A stretch of 64,000 bases of DNA from Eunapius fragilis (taxonomy: Eukaryota; Porifera; Demospongiae; Spongillida; Spongillidae). This document shows, in pieces, positions 22,500 through 33,310 of this stretch (the first letter of the stretch is position 1; each line of letters starts with the position of its first letter). Location: contig OY811975.1 of the NCBI GenBank assembly GCA_963681505.1, positions 4,770,512-4,834,511 of the forward strand. The letters run 5' to 3'. The notes beneath the pieces were generated by a model. That model did not search any database. It saw only the letters and a program-made list of their open reading frames with translations, and was not told the DNA's origin. A program made the position numbers and the translations under genes.

Positions 22500-24480
22500 G
22501 ATATCAACAACTGTCCATTGCCGAATGGTTCGAACCACTCTGGCACTCAAATCATGCATCCGGCCGTGCCAGAATGGCTCGAACCATTCTGACACTCAAG
22601 TCATGCAACTGGCCGTGTCAGAATGGCTCGAGCCATTCTGGCACTTTAGTCATGTAATCTGCATGGCTGTGCCAGAATGGCTCGAGCCATTCTGGCACTC
22701 AAGTTCAGCCAGTGCGTGGCATTACTTGCGTGCAAGAATGGCTCGAGCCATTCTGGCACTGCCAGCCATATTTGAGTGCCATAATGACTCGAGCCATTCT
22801 GGCACTGCCAAACATATTTGAGTACCAAATTGGCTCAAGCCGTTCTTGCACGCAAGTAATGCCAGCCGTGCTAGAATGGCTCGAGTCATTCTGGCACTCA
22901 AATATTGTTGGCAGTGCCAGAATGGCTCGAGCCGTTCATGCACACAAGTAATGTGCAGCTGACAGGACCGGAATGCTCAAGCCATTATGCATGGAACTCA
23001 AATATTGTACCTGGAAGTGCAAAAACCATTCTGACTTTAATTATAGTAACTAGCAGAGCCAGAATGGCTTGAGCCATTCTAGCACGGCAAGTGGCATTAT
23101 ACATGCGTGCAAGAATGGTTTGAGCCATTTTGGCACTCTAGTATAGTAACTGGCTTTGGCAGAATAGCACGAGTCGTTCTTGCATGGCCAGTTAAGTGCC
23201 ATGCAGAGGGCTCGAGCTATTCGGGAACGAACAGTTGCATTACCTTGAGTGCCAGAATGGCTCACCATTCTGGCATGGGCATGCAGTTACATGCATGGCT
23301 TGAGTGCCAAAATGGTTCGAGCCATTCTGGCACGGCCAGTTGCATGACTTGAGTGCCAGAATGGTTCGAGCCATTCTGGCATGGGCAGTTGCATGACTTG
23401 AGTGTAAGAATGGTTCGAGCCATTCTGGCAGGGCCAGTTGCATAACTTGAGTGCCAGAATGGTTCAAGCCATTATATGGCACTCAAATATTGTTGGCAGT
23501 GCCAGAATGGCTCGAGCCATTCTTCGAGCCATTCTGCAAGTAACGCCACTGGCCGAACTTGAGTGCAGAATGGCTCGAGCCATTCTGGCACAGCCATGCA
23601 GATTACATGACTTGAGTGCCAGAATGGCTCGAGCCATTATGACACGGCCAGTTGCATGACTTGAATGTAAGAATGGCCCGAGCCATTCTGGCACGGCCGG
23701 ATGCATGATTTCAGTGCCAGAATGGCTCGAGCCATTCTGGCACTCAAATATTGTATACAAGGCCGTGCCAGAATGGCTCAAGCCATTATGGCACTCAAAT
23801 ATGGTTGGCAGTGCCAGGATGGCTCGAGCCATTCTTGCACGCAAGTAATGCCATGCACTGGCCGAACTTGAGTGCCAGAATGGCTCGAGCCATTCTGGCA
23901 CAGCCATGCAGATTACATGACTTGAGTGCAAGAATGGCTCGAGCCATTATGACACGGCCAGTTGCATGACTTGAGAATGGTTCGAGCCATTCTGGCACGG
24001 CCGGATGCATGATTTCATGCAGTGCCAGAATGGCTCGAGCCATTCTGGCACTCAAATATTGTATATATACAAGCCGTGCCAGAATGGCTCAAGCCATTAT
24101 GGCACTCAAATATGGTTGGCAGTGCCAGGATGGCTCGAGCCATTCTTGCACGCAAGTAATGCCATGCACTGGCCGAACTTGAGTGCAAGAATGGCTCGAG
24201 CCATTCTGGCACGGCCAGTTGCATAACTTGAGTGTAAGAATGGTTCGAGCCATTCTGGCACGGCCAGTTGCATAACTTGAGTACCAGAATGGCCCGAGCC
24301 ATTCTGGCACGGCCGGATGCATGATTTGAGTGCCAGAATGGCTCGAGCCATTATGGCACTCAAATCATGCATCCGGCCGTGCCAGAATGGCTCGGGCCAT
24401 TCTGGTACTCAAGTTATGCAACTGGCCGTGCCAGAATGGCTCGAACCATTCTGACACGGCCAGTTGCATGACTTGAGTGT
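22500..24480. repeat. palindromic satellite, about 37 copies
   Basis: Each unit contains a 30-bp palindrome made of GTGCCAGAATGGCTC joined to its reverse complement GAGCCATTCTGGCAC. Units are separated by about 20 bp of spacers such as ACGGCCAGTTGCATGACTTGA or its complement. Spacing is close to 50 bp across 1.95 kb. Most copies keep the central CTCGAG, and changes tend to be mirrored in both half-sites. Spacer orientation flips several times, so the array also has larger inverted repeats. No protein is likely. Confidence 0.97.
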
Positions 24481-24482
24481 AA

Positions 24483-24677
24483 CAAGTAAATAAAAACCTT
24501 CTCTAACGAGAAAGTTGGTGGGCATATAGGATTGACAATGTTGGTGTAAAAAGCACGGAAACAAGTGTGACAGAAATGTTACTGGAAAATTGAAATAGGC
24601 CTATATTTAGCCCAGTCACATTTAGGCAGCGCACGCCTGAGAAAATGGGCTAAATATAGAGGTTTTTATTTACTTGT
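24483..24677. mobile_element. foldback MITE FB-1, copy 3 (diverged)
   Basis: It starts ACAAGTAAATAAAAACC and ends TTTTTATTTACTTGT. The arms keep GAGAAAGTTGGTGGG and CCTATATTTAGCCC but carry deletions. It abuts the palindromic satellite directly. Confidence 0.85.
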
Positions 24678-24765
24678 TTCATAAGTTTTTTTTTCTCCGT
24701 GTCAACGAAGCTTCATAACTGTAATGTGATGAGGAACGATGTGCAATGGACAAAATGTCTATACC

Positions 24766-25344
24766 TTACGAACGCTTTGTGCATTGCCCCGACCACAAGT
24801 TACTATATAACTTTAATAAATACGTATGTAAAATTAATGCTACAATAACAATATAATTAATAGTGATAAGTGTAGTTGTTTTTGATAAAATAAATAGTTT
24901 TGCCGCCTCCTCTTCTTCTTCTCCCCCCCCCCCCCCCCCCACCCCCCCGGGGTAAGGCCATGCGGGTGGCGGGGGCAGTAAAAAAGGCGGGGGCAGCATT
25001 GGGGGGAGCATCAGCGGGGGTAACGCTGCAGGCGGTGGGTCCAGCGCTGCTGCAGGCGGTGGCCGCGCTTCTGCTGGCGGTGGCGGAGGGTCTAGCGCTG
25101 CTGCAGGCGGTGGCGGGGCTTCTGCTGGCGGTGGCCGTGGGTCCAGCGCTGCTGCAGGCGGCGGCGGCACTTCTGCTGGCGGTGGCCGTGGGTCCAGCGC
25201 TGCTGCAGGTGGTGGCGGGGCTTCTGCTGGCGGTGCCCATGGGTCCAGCGCTGCTGCAGGCGGCGGCACTTCTGCTGGCGGTGGCGGATCTTGGACATCC
25301 TCGTCAAAGAAGTCTGTCCCTATAATTAAGTTGTCTTCAGCCAT
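24766..25344 (-). CDS. acidic start plus Pro/Ala repeat exon
   Basis: The frame starts MAEDNLIIGTDFFDEDVQD and continues as a PPPPAEVPPPAAALDP-type repeat of 60 bp (about six copies), then a poly-Gly/Glu stretch and a non-coding-looking tail. The first 19 residues look genuine; the repeat is a GC-rich minisatellite (25020-25290) that may or may not be translated. It may be a downstream exon of the locus at 25528-27453. A C-run at 24925-24941 interrupts the end. Confidence 0.35.
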   Translation of the reverse strand: MAEDNLIIGTDFFDEDVQDPPPPAEVPPPAAALDPWAPPAEAPPPPAAALDPRPPPAEVPPPPAAALDPRPPPAEAPPPPAAALDPPPPPAEARPPPAAALDPPPAALPPLMLPPMLPPPFLLPPPPAWPYPGGVGGGGGGEEEEEAAKLFILSKTTTLITINYIVIVALILHTYLLKLYSNLWSGQCTKRS

Positions 25345-25527
25345 CTATGTGGCAGACAGATTATTGAAACAACTCGCAAAATATAGTATTTACCTTTGAT
25401 GAATTTTTTCAAGAGAGAAATGTGCTGTTCTGCGGGTCATTGGTTTATACACATGTACAGCCATGTGTTCTAGCTGTGCTATAATTCTATTGGCCCAATT
25501 TCATCCGTCCATTCACTGATTGGTCGC

Positions 25528-26252
25528 TTATTCATGCATGACATCACATACTGAGTGGGAGGAGTGAAGTGTGTGTGTGTGTAGGTGTGCTAAAATTCTG
25601 ATCAATAAACCCAGCTGATCAATAAACCCAGAATGTGATTTCAAAGTGACATCATAATGAACATGACCACACCCTGAATCAAGAGCATCGAGCCCAGCTC
25701 TGAGGTCTTCAATGGACTTTTGGAACAGTGAATTTGTTTTTAACACTATTGCTACTTCTTCACTAGTGAGCTTGCGACACTCATTTGTACATTTCCATTT
25801 CAAAGGGCGCATGGTGACCTTATCCCTGTCCTTTATCTCCTCTGCCACTACACACCTACCATTGAGGTCTACTGGAATGGCTCCATGCTGTTTTCTGTGA
25901 GTGTACGAATTATCAAAGAAGTAAGGCTCAGCCCCAGCAGTATGAAACCTATGCCCGACTAAAATATCACTCTCTTGCAACTTCTTTGCATTAACCTTAC
26001 GGATAGTTTTTAGCAGTGACCCTGCCTGTGATCTTCGTACACTTATTGCTTTAGCAAGTAATGCATCTGCACTAATCTTACTTACTGCTGCACGGGCAGA
26101 TCTTGTAACAACCTTTTGAGCTAGCAATGGATGGCTATTGCAGAAAGCATTGTTTACATCACTCAGAAGCTCACTATCCCTAAGAATTGCTTTTTCAAGA
26201 CTCACTCCATACTCTGCTAGTGTGCGAGAGTTGGGCTCAAACAGGGAGTAAC
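25528..26252 (-). CDS. second exon of KADPEKKK-repeat protein gene
   Basis: TCTTCTCCCATATAG gives an acceptor just upstream (26253-26267), and the exon then reads YSLFEPNSRTLAEYGVSLEK through AEPYFFDNSYTH, IPVDLNGRCVVAEEI, MRPLKWKCTNECRKL and DSGCGHVHYDVTLK. The W-x-C-x3-C and C-x-HxHY spacing suggests metal binding. I know this module from uncharacterised cnidarian and sponge proteins that also carry the repeat region; its function is unknown. The 3' end is uncertain: the last 25 codons run through a GATCAATAAACCCAG duplication. Confidence 0.55.
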
Positions 26253-26269
26253 TATATGGGAGAAGATAG

Positions 26270-26822
26270 GGTTGCAGTACTTTTATTTTACCACACATTA
26301 TGCCTTATCATGTATCAAAACATTTTACCAACTGCATAACGTGAATTATTTTATTTTCATACAACTCAATTTTCTGTACACACATGTGTAGTGGACCTTT
26401 AAAACAACGTGAGAGACACAAATTACCTTTTGTACCCTTTACATGTACATGGGGAACTTTTACTTGTGGGAAGCCTTACTGTACATCTGATAATCGGCTG
26501 CATGCAAGGGTTGGATGCGCATGACAGACTTGTTAATTAAATTTCTGAAAATGCAATTACAGTAGTACACACATGTGTATAGTCCTTTATTGCACATCAC
26601 ATTTACAATGTAACAGACACAGATGCATGTACATGTACAAATAACCTTTTGTACAAACATTGACCTTTACCAGGGAACATCCCGTGTAGGAAGCCATACT
26701 GTACATCTGATAATATGTCATGCAGGCATACAAGAGTGTTAATGTGTGCATGACAGGAAGCCATGAGCCACGTGCATAGCAGCCCTTAGATTTTAAATGG
26801 TACATACAGCATGCTATAACAT
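26270..26822. other. intron-like region with 215-bp tandem duplication
   Basis: The segment around 26430-26530 (ACCTTTTGTAC, GGAAGCCTTACTGTACATC) recurs at 26645-26760 in the same orientation. No exon is evident. Confidence 0.6.
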
Positions 26823-27453
26823 ACCTTTGGGTGGTACTGGTAGTGGTAGTTCTACGACCCTTCCAATACCGACTCATTCTAGCTGCCTTAATTGTAGCTG
26901 AATTACCCCTGTATATCCGCCTTTTAGCAGCACGGTTCTCCTCGACGCGCTCTTGATATCGCTGCCTTTTAACAGCACGGTTCTCCTCGAGGTCCTCTCC
27001 ATATCGCTGCCTTTTAGCAGCACGGTTCTCCTCGAGGTCCTCTCCATATCGCTGCCTTTTAGCAGCACGCTTAGGTTCAATATTTGCGATGTAGCACTCG
27101 CGTACAGAGGCCTTCTTTTTTTCAGGATCGGCCTTGTAGCTCTCGCGTACAGAGGCCTTCTTTTTTTCAGGATCGGCCTTGTAGCTCTCGCGTACAGAGG
27201 CCTTCTTTTTTTCAGGATCGGCCTTGTAGCTCTCGCGTACAGAGGCCTTCTATTTTTCAGGATCGGCCTTGTAGCTCTCGCGTACAGAGGCCTTCTTTTT
27301 TTCAGGATCGGCCTTGTAGCTCTCGCGTACAGAGGCCTTCTTTTTTTCAGGGTCGGCCTTGTAGCGCTCTCGGGCTTTAGCCTTGTTCTCTTCTTGCTTT
27401 TGGAGGTATTCCGCTCGTTGCTTCGTTCTCTTCTTTCGATTACGCGAAGGCAT
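26823..27453 (-). pseudogene. first exon of KADPEKKK-repeat protein gene, one in-frame stop
   Basis: The ATG at 27453 starts MPSRNRKKRTKQRAEYLQKQ. Then come about six 60-bp repeats encoding ASVRESYKADPEKKK, then three AAKRQRYGEDLEENR-type repeats, IYRGNSATIKAARMSRYWKG and a donor GTATGT at 26822. In the fourth unit (27251-27253) CTA on the plus strand makes AAG or AAA into TAG, stopping the protein early; the other units read through. It is therefore either an inactive copy or a polymorphic/sequencing change. The downstream exon remains open. Confidence 0.6.
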
Positions 27454-27639
27454 TTTTAGATAAACAACTTCACTAGCCAAAATAAGTAACGACTAAACTG
27501 ACACCAAAATAAATTTTGTGCCTGTTGGAGTATTTATACTGCCTAAAATTATCCATACTCCTGTATTTAGAACAAAGTAATATACCCATACCGTATATAG
27601 TACTTTTTCGTTGTAGCTTCTTTATTACCTTAAGGAGCA

Positions 27640-27978
27640 CCGCGCCGGTAAATTCTGAAGCGATTGGTACTATCGCCGTTCTTTAAAACCATTCCTAGCG
27701 TGAGTTATACTTGACGGAGCAGAAGAAGAAGACGACGACGACGACCAACAATTTTTTTGGGCGTGGGCACGAGAAACAGGTTCTTAGTTGGTCTAGAAGC
27801 GCATAGTTTTATGACATGAAACTAGCACCAAAACGTAGATCTTGGTGTTGTCGTTCGATTGCTGCAAAGAGAAAAGCAATCCGTTTCTTCGTTGTCCCTC
27901 GCGACGCAACTGAAATTTTTTAATGACATTCATGACTCCTCAATCAATCCTATATTGAACCTGCTGACGCAGGTTCAG
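27640..27978 (+). pseudogene. Arg-rich gene-start fragment, copy 3 (diverged)
   Basis: It parallels 12420-12770: ATTCTGAAGCGATTGGT, GTGAGTTATAC, a run of (GAA/GAC)n encoding Arg, ATGACATGAAAC, TTTTTTAATGACATTCATGA and CAATCCTATAT appear in the same order. It ends with a hairpin GAACCTGC-TGAC-GCAGGTTC (27958-27977) right at the start of the duplicated block A2. Confidence 0.5.
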
Positions 27979-29394
27979 ATTACAGCTTTCATATACTTAG
28001 TGCAAGAGGGCTATGAGCACTTACATGGTTTCTATGGTTTTACTCAGAATGCCTGTAATACTAAGTGTTAATTACTCGAGTTGCCAATCCCTACTCTATT
28101 ACCTATGGTCCAACCCAGGCAGTCCAGTAATATGCCTACCAACTTACTGCACTGGGTTTAAAGAATCAGACAGATATTGTATTGTCTATGAAAGCAGATT
28201 TAGGATTTAGAGTCCATACAGTTTTTTTTTTGCCCCCACCCCGTACTAAAACATGACAAAAATACTCCATGCATTATGCCCTTGATATACCATACTTCTT
28301 ACCATGAATGGGAGGGGTAGGGTATAATCGAACTGGCATAGTGGTGATTGCTCATATCACTCTGAAGTGCAATACAAACCAAAAACCCATAACCATAAAC
28401 CCTAAGCAAACTCAACTGCAATTGGGTACCAAATAAACCTAAACATGTAATCTGAACGGCTAACATTTTTGGACATCATGAGCATGCAGTATTTTAATGA
28501 ACAGGGCATAGGTATATTAGCTCGTACATAGAACCTTTAATTGTGAGTGTCATTGTGAGAATGTGATTGCTGCAATGCACAGGCACAAATTCTTTGCAGG
28601 AGTGAAGATACATCGTACAATGAATTGCAATACAGTTGAATTTCAACCAGTGGTCAACTACATTCAGTATCCACTTGAATCCATCAAGAGGCAAATGCCT
28701 CATATCGATTACACCAATCTGCACAGGTGTTGATGCTTGTGTATCAATATAATTATTATCACATAAAAAGTAATGTTAGATACCTGTACTCGAGAAAAGC
28801 AACCCATTTGCAAATATGGGCCGAAGATTTGGCTTTGTTTTTTGAGGCATTCTGAGGCTGCAAGTAGCACACAGCTTTATGTAGTGCTCAACCACACTTC
28901 TTGGAAGAAAGGAATACAAACTCTGAATCTGTATGAAAAAATGCTATAATCACATACGTCAGTATACATGCACACGTGTAGCTCTAAAGCATTTGGTTGC
29001 AAATACCTTTGCATACGTCATCTTTGTTCCTGCTGCAGATAGCCTTTGTTATGAACCTGTTCCAAAATTCCTCTGTAATCGCAACTCTTTGATGCCCCTT
29101 CAACACCGTTCGATCATTGCCATTCTAAAATCAGTACAACTTTATTGAGACTGTTGCTCATTTGCAATAGTGTAATACCTGCTTCTATTCTCTCACAGAA
29201 ACAACCGGGACGTCTCTAATTGCAGCCACCGGTATAAGTCCATCAATGCAAAGCTGCTTTTGATGAAATGACGAAAGATACCATCCGCATCTTGAGTACC
29301 TTTTAGATGGTTACTGCGCTACGTCCTTTCTGATCACGTGCACCGCGCTTCTGGTACGTTTTCCACCAACAGGAGTCAATTGAAACGGTTAATC
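27979..29394. repeat. segmental duplication block A2
   Basis: It is colinear with 54449-55848 at roughly 97 percent identity by eye, from GATTACAGCTTTCATATACT to GTCAATTGAAACGGTT. It contains the integrase relic below. Differences are small indels (for example GTGC at 29338-29341 is absent from the other copy). Confidence 0.95.
28494..29124 (-). pseudogene. integrase (zinc-binding H2C2 plus catalytic core) relic, three exons
   Basis: Exons read 29124-29017 (NGNDRTVLKGHQRVAITEEF onward), 28928-28784 (IQSLYSFLPRSVVEHYIKLC, ATCSLRMPQKTKPNLRPI) and 28735 downward (STPVQIGVIDMRHLPLDGFK, WILNVVDHWLKF). Splice phases chain. LCATC plus the preceding helix fits the H2C2 zinc-binding domain, and IDMRH...WILNVVDHWLKF fits the first Asp region of a retroviral-type integrase core as in KRBA2-like/Ginger proteins. 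After KFNCIAIH the similarity stops, and the rest of the DDE core is missing. Confidence 0.65.
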
Positions 29395-31256
29395 AACGGG
29401 TTGGCCGGTTAATCAACAGGCTACATATTAAGCATCCGTGCGGAACATATACTCCGTTATTATAAAACTGATGGAAATACACACACTTACGGTTGAAGAA
29501 TTTCCTAGTTACATTTAAATGTATGGTTAGAACTTAGGTTGCTTTACTACATGTTCTCCTCACGCTTAAACCACGGGTTTGGCAAATTATTTCTGCCACT
29601 ACATGTTGCCAACCGCGTTCGGCTTCGCGATATAGAGCAGTTCATCTGCCTGAATTAAGCTAGTGAAACACCAACGTAAACTTCTACGCTTCCATACATC
29701 CATGTTAGACACCAGTTTGTATACATGCATGTGTATCTACATTTTAACTCCAACCTGAATTTGTGTTATTGAAGTAGCAAAACTTATACCACGCGAACGC
29801 GTATGTAAGTACTACCTACAATGGGCTATAATGACCGGGGATCTATATGTATGTATCTATAACGTTAATATACAGATGTAGTCAACAATAACAATGCTAT
29901 AGCACAGCGAAACCGCTATCCGGAGACGGGTTGCAACGGTACTCCGTCTCTTTCGAACATGACGGGCTTCTACGTAAATGTCACGGAAACGTTTAGTGAC
30001 GGTGCCCGTGTATGTGCAATGGTAATCGACGAACGCTACAGCACGGTACCGTCCACATAGTTATTGACGTCATAGTCACATGATTTTTATTATTATTATT
30101 CTGGCTGATATAAGTGAAAATGAGCGGCAAGCGACGCTACTGTCACCACTGTGGGGAATACGTGTGTAGATCTACATGTGCATGTCCTGAATGCTTCAAA
30201 ATCAGCAGATGTAACACACATACTAAGTGTGGACCTTCACGGGCGTGGCCTCATCAGGTAAATATTTCGGTAGGCGCCATTTTTGTTGTGTCGAACCCCC
30301 TTCTTTCAGTCTACAGGAATAGGTTGTAACGCGAAAGTACGTGCTTTTCGTTATGTAAGTTGATGTCTGATACTTGTTTTTCCTCTCGCTTACCCTTTCC
30401 ACGAACATACTCTGGAGCGCCATGAGGTATGTCAATGTGTCACATGGATCTCTTTTTTTTTGTAATAGATGAGCGTTTGCTGGCAAGAGAGTTGTGCCTG
30501 TCGCATGCATTACAGTATACTCTTTCCAATCTATAAGTTGTTTTATTATTGTTGGGCTTATGATTTTTGTTTCCTCGCTTACAGTCGAAGTTACTTTGTA
30601 TGTCTTTGGTGTACAATGAGGTATGTGCAAATGAATCTCTTTTTCTCACCTGCGACTTTTTGTAACAGATGAAAGTTTGATGACGAGAGAGTTGTGTGAC
30701 TGTCGTACAGGTTTACTCCCGTGTCATCAATAACCACAATTGTGATTAAGCAAGTACTTCGTGTGGTTCTCATCCTATAATCATATCTTTCAACAGGACA
30801 GAATCCTACCAGTACATGCTGTTTTGTACATCACTACGTACAGAGACCAAGCAAAATACTTGCGTTTCCCTTTCGTACATACCTATGTAGTTGGGGTAAG
30901 GTCACGTGATGAGACGTTACCGTGTCGATGTAACGGATTCGCTGTGTATATTCAGCAAAATGAACTGGATAGAAATATGTATACTATAATGCAATATCTT
31001 TGTAAACGAAAAGTACATGATTGTTAATCAGTGCCACTTTCACAGGAACAGGTGTTAAGGCATCTTCTGTAGGAAACAAGGCTTACCACCATTATAAGAG
31101 GAAAATAACAAAGGACTATTGCATGTCTGATATTTTGCGCACACAACAGTGTTTTCACGTAGTGCGTTATCATTTCTAAGGGTCCACCAGGTTTGGATAT
31201 ATAGTGAGCTGATGACATGCTTCGCCGCGAAATAAATGCACAAATGCATGCGACAT
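29395..31256. other. segment absent from the paralogue; repeated noncoding sequence and one exon
   Basis: The sequence (CGTGCGGAACATATACT, CACTACATGTTGCCAA, CTTCGCCGCGAAAT) recurs in pieces at 56640-57500, 58780-59330, 59640-59990 and 60450-60790. The only coding candidate is at 30120-30258. Confidence 0.75.
30120..30258 (+). CDS. first exon, Cys/His-rich zinc-finger-like start
   Basis: ATG at 30120 encodes MSGKRRYCHHCGEYVCRST, then CACPECFKISRC and THTKCGPSRAWPHQ, followed by GTAAAT at 30259. Five CxxC-like pairs suggest zinc binding. It resembles the N-terminal exon of many transposon proteins (basic start, CxHC). No following exon is identified, so the family is unknown. Confidence 0.4.
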
Positions 31257-32149
31257 TTGCCTCGTCCCCACGCCCTATTTTTATATTAAAGTTAGCGGGA
31301 CAAAAAATAGGGCCTGGTATCCATGGACAGGATCTTTATGCGCATGCGCTAACCAATCACCAGGATCTGGTGAATCGTGCACTGTTGTAATTTTTGTTTG
31401 TAAACCTTTCCGTATATCATCTCGTTCCCAGCGTAAACTCTTCCTCGTCCCAGACCATCGTATATGTACAGTTTCGTACTTCGAGTTTACTACCCTCGCT
31501 CCTTGGACCAAGTTTTTACCTCTACGATTGGCACGTGTAGGCTGGCCATGCACCTCACGCTACTTCGCCTACTTGCTATCTTTAGCCTAAGTCACAATGC
31601 TGACAACCTATTTTGTACTTCGAGTGAGTCGACAACCTACTTGTGCTCTCGTGGTGCGCACTCGTTGGAACTACCCTACACCTGCATGGTAAACGTATTA
31701 ACGTTTGGTGACCAAACGTTACTTAATGCGATTTCCATGCACAGTTCCAATGAGTGCGCACCATGAGAGTACAGATAGCGTGTCAGCATTGTGGCTTCGG
31801 CTAAAGATGACAAGTAGGCGAAGTAGCGTGAGGTAGTCAGCCTACACGTGCCAATTGTAGAGGTAAAAACTTGGTCCAAAGAGCGAGGGTAGTAATCTCG
31901 AAGTACGAAACTGTACTCATAGAATGGTCTGGGACGAGGAAGAGTTTACGTTGAGAACGAGATGGTATACGGCAAGACTTAAGGTTGAAGATTTTCCTAT
32001 TTTTCAAACAACAGTGCACGATTCACCATATTCTGGTAAATGGCTAGCTCATGCGCACAAAGACCTTGTCCATGGATACCAGGCCCCTATTCTTTGTCCA
32101 GCTAACTTCAATACAAAAATAGGGCCTGGGGACAAGGCTAATGCGACAT
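31248..32149. mobile_element. 884-bp foldback element with 9-bp target duplication (FB-2)
   Basis: The element at 31257-32140 begins TTGCCTCGTCCCCACGCCC and ends with near-mirror GGGCCTGGGGACAAGGCTA. Arms of about 430 bp meet at an ACGTTTGGTGACCAAACGT centre near 31705-31725. ATGCGACAT flanks both ends (31248-31256, 32141-32149). Related unoccupied sites at 59928-59940 and near 57513 have a single copy. Short frames inside are mirrored and non-coding. A Mutator-like origin is inferred from the 9-bp duplication. Confidence 0.93.
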
Positions 32150-32465
32150 ATACTCTATTATATTATAGAGCTCAAGGCATACGTTACCAGCAAGCTTAAA
32201 CCACACTTCTTTTTCACCATCATCCATATATGGGGATAATAAATGAACTGCAAGTTGAGCAAGCAGCTAAAAGTCTCGCCCAACAAAAGACTTGTAATAT
32301 CTCTTCATTTCCCTTGAAAAGTGCGCATCACAAAAAGGCCGATATGTGTGCTCGCAATTCTTCCTTTTGATTATTTGATAGCTTCTTTATTTTAAGCCTG
32401 AACAGGTTACTTATGCAGGTGACACACACATAGGGGCATGATATCTCTCATCATTCCTCCATCAT
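32150..32465. other. no gene seen
   Basis: It is AT-rich sequence downstream of FB-2. The first 50 bases match the common repeat around 59940-59990. Confidence 0.4.
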
Positions 32466-33070
32466 AATGCATGGAACACCTCCCTGATAAGATCAATCCA
32501 GTTAAGTATATCTTTACTGTAGTGGACACACCTTATACAACCCTTGGGCTTAACAGGGAAATGGGAGAGAATGTTTGCAATGTGTGGAGCGGCCAGGCAC
32601 ATCTTTAGAGTGTGATGAATCGAATTTATGTAGTATGGTATGCCCTTGCAGTGCAATACTAAAAGGTCGATACAGACTGTAATACAATACATTTTCGGTT
32701 ATAATATACATACCTTATGAGGTGGTAAAAACCCTGGCAACCTAAAACGCCTCATCAGTGATACACTTGGGAGGGAATGCTGCAATTGCCTTAGTGTATA
32801 GAAGATGAACTTTTTGACCTAAATCAAAGATAACCCATAGATAGGAACAGCTCTTCAGTATAAAATACCTACCATTGGACGTGGACTGTGACCGATTAAA
32901 TAAGCCATGGCATCGATTCTGGATGAAAAAGGTCTGAATCTGGTTCTGTCGTGTGATGACTTGAACTTAAAACATCTAAGCACACTGATCATTTAATAGG
33001 AATAAAAGCCTACATGTAATACACGGTACATAACATACCTGTTTCTGAATTGTCTTCAAAATCTGTTGAT
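32466..33070 (-). CDS. exon series of an unrecognised gene
   Basis: Minus-strand exons end at 33022 (...TSFINWHRNQQILKTIQKQ, donor GTATGT), run 32930-32865 (IQTFSSRIDAMAYLIGHSPR, donor GTAGGT), and continue about 32825-32715 (VKKFIFYTLRQLQHSLPSVS, MRRFRLPGFLPPHK, donor GTATGT). These three chain in frame. A further open segment, 32680-32466 (GIPYYINSIHHTLKMCLAAP onward, ending at TGA), does not join in phase. No family is recognised. It may be a decayed mobile-element gene. Confidence 0.4.
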
Positions 33071-33121
33071 TTCTATGCCAATTGATGAAGGATGTCCTGA
33101 ATCATTTCATATCCAGAAATC

Positions 33122-33310
33122 GTCATACATCGGCGGTCATCTTGCATTTTATTTCAAATTGAATTATTAATGACGTTAAAAAATGCTAAAAATTAGCCTC
33201 AATGTATGCTGTTATTTTCACTGCGATTAAAACAAGCTATGTTATGCGAAAACCAAGACAAAAATCAAGTTATACTACCGCATCTAATTATAAAATTCTC
33301 CAACATAACC
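33122..33310. repeat. repeat R-inv, copy 1
   Basis: The sequence TCATACATCGGCGGTCATCT and the following AT-rich 170 bp match 51607-51787 in inverted orientation. It lies just upstream of the minus-strand exon series, so it may be that gene's promoter. Confidence 0.75.

Noticed and set aside
22500-24480. CRISPR-like array
   Set aside because: Repeats are themselves full palindromes, spacers are not unique (they recur in both orientations), no cas genes exist and the surroundings are eukaryotic.
24900-25325. Plus-strand 141-codon Ala/Leu-rich frame
   Set aside because: It is antisense to the Pro/Ala repeat. It would look like a transmembrane protein only because of the GCTGCTGCAGG repeat.
27084-27459. 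Plus-strand frames with repeated SSRVQRPSFFQDRP or LAYRGLLFFRIGLV
   Set aside because: They are antisense shadows of the KADPEKKK repeats on the minus strand, which carry the start codon, donor site and known composition.
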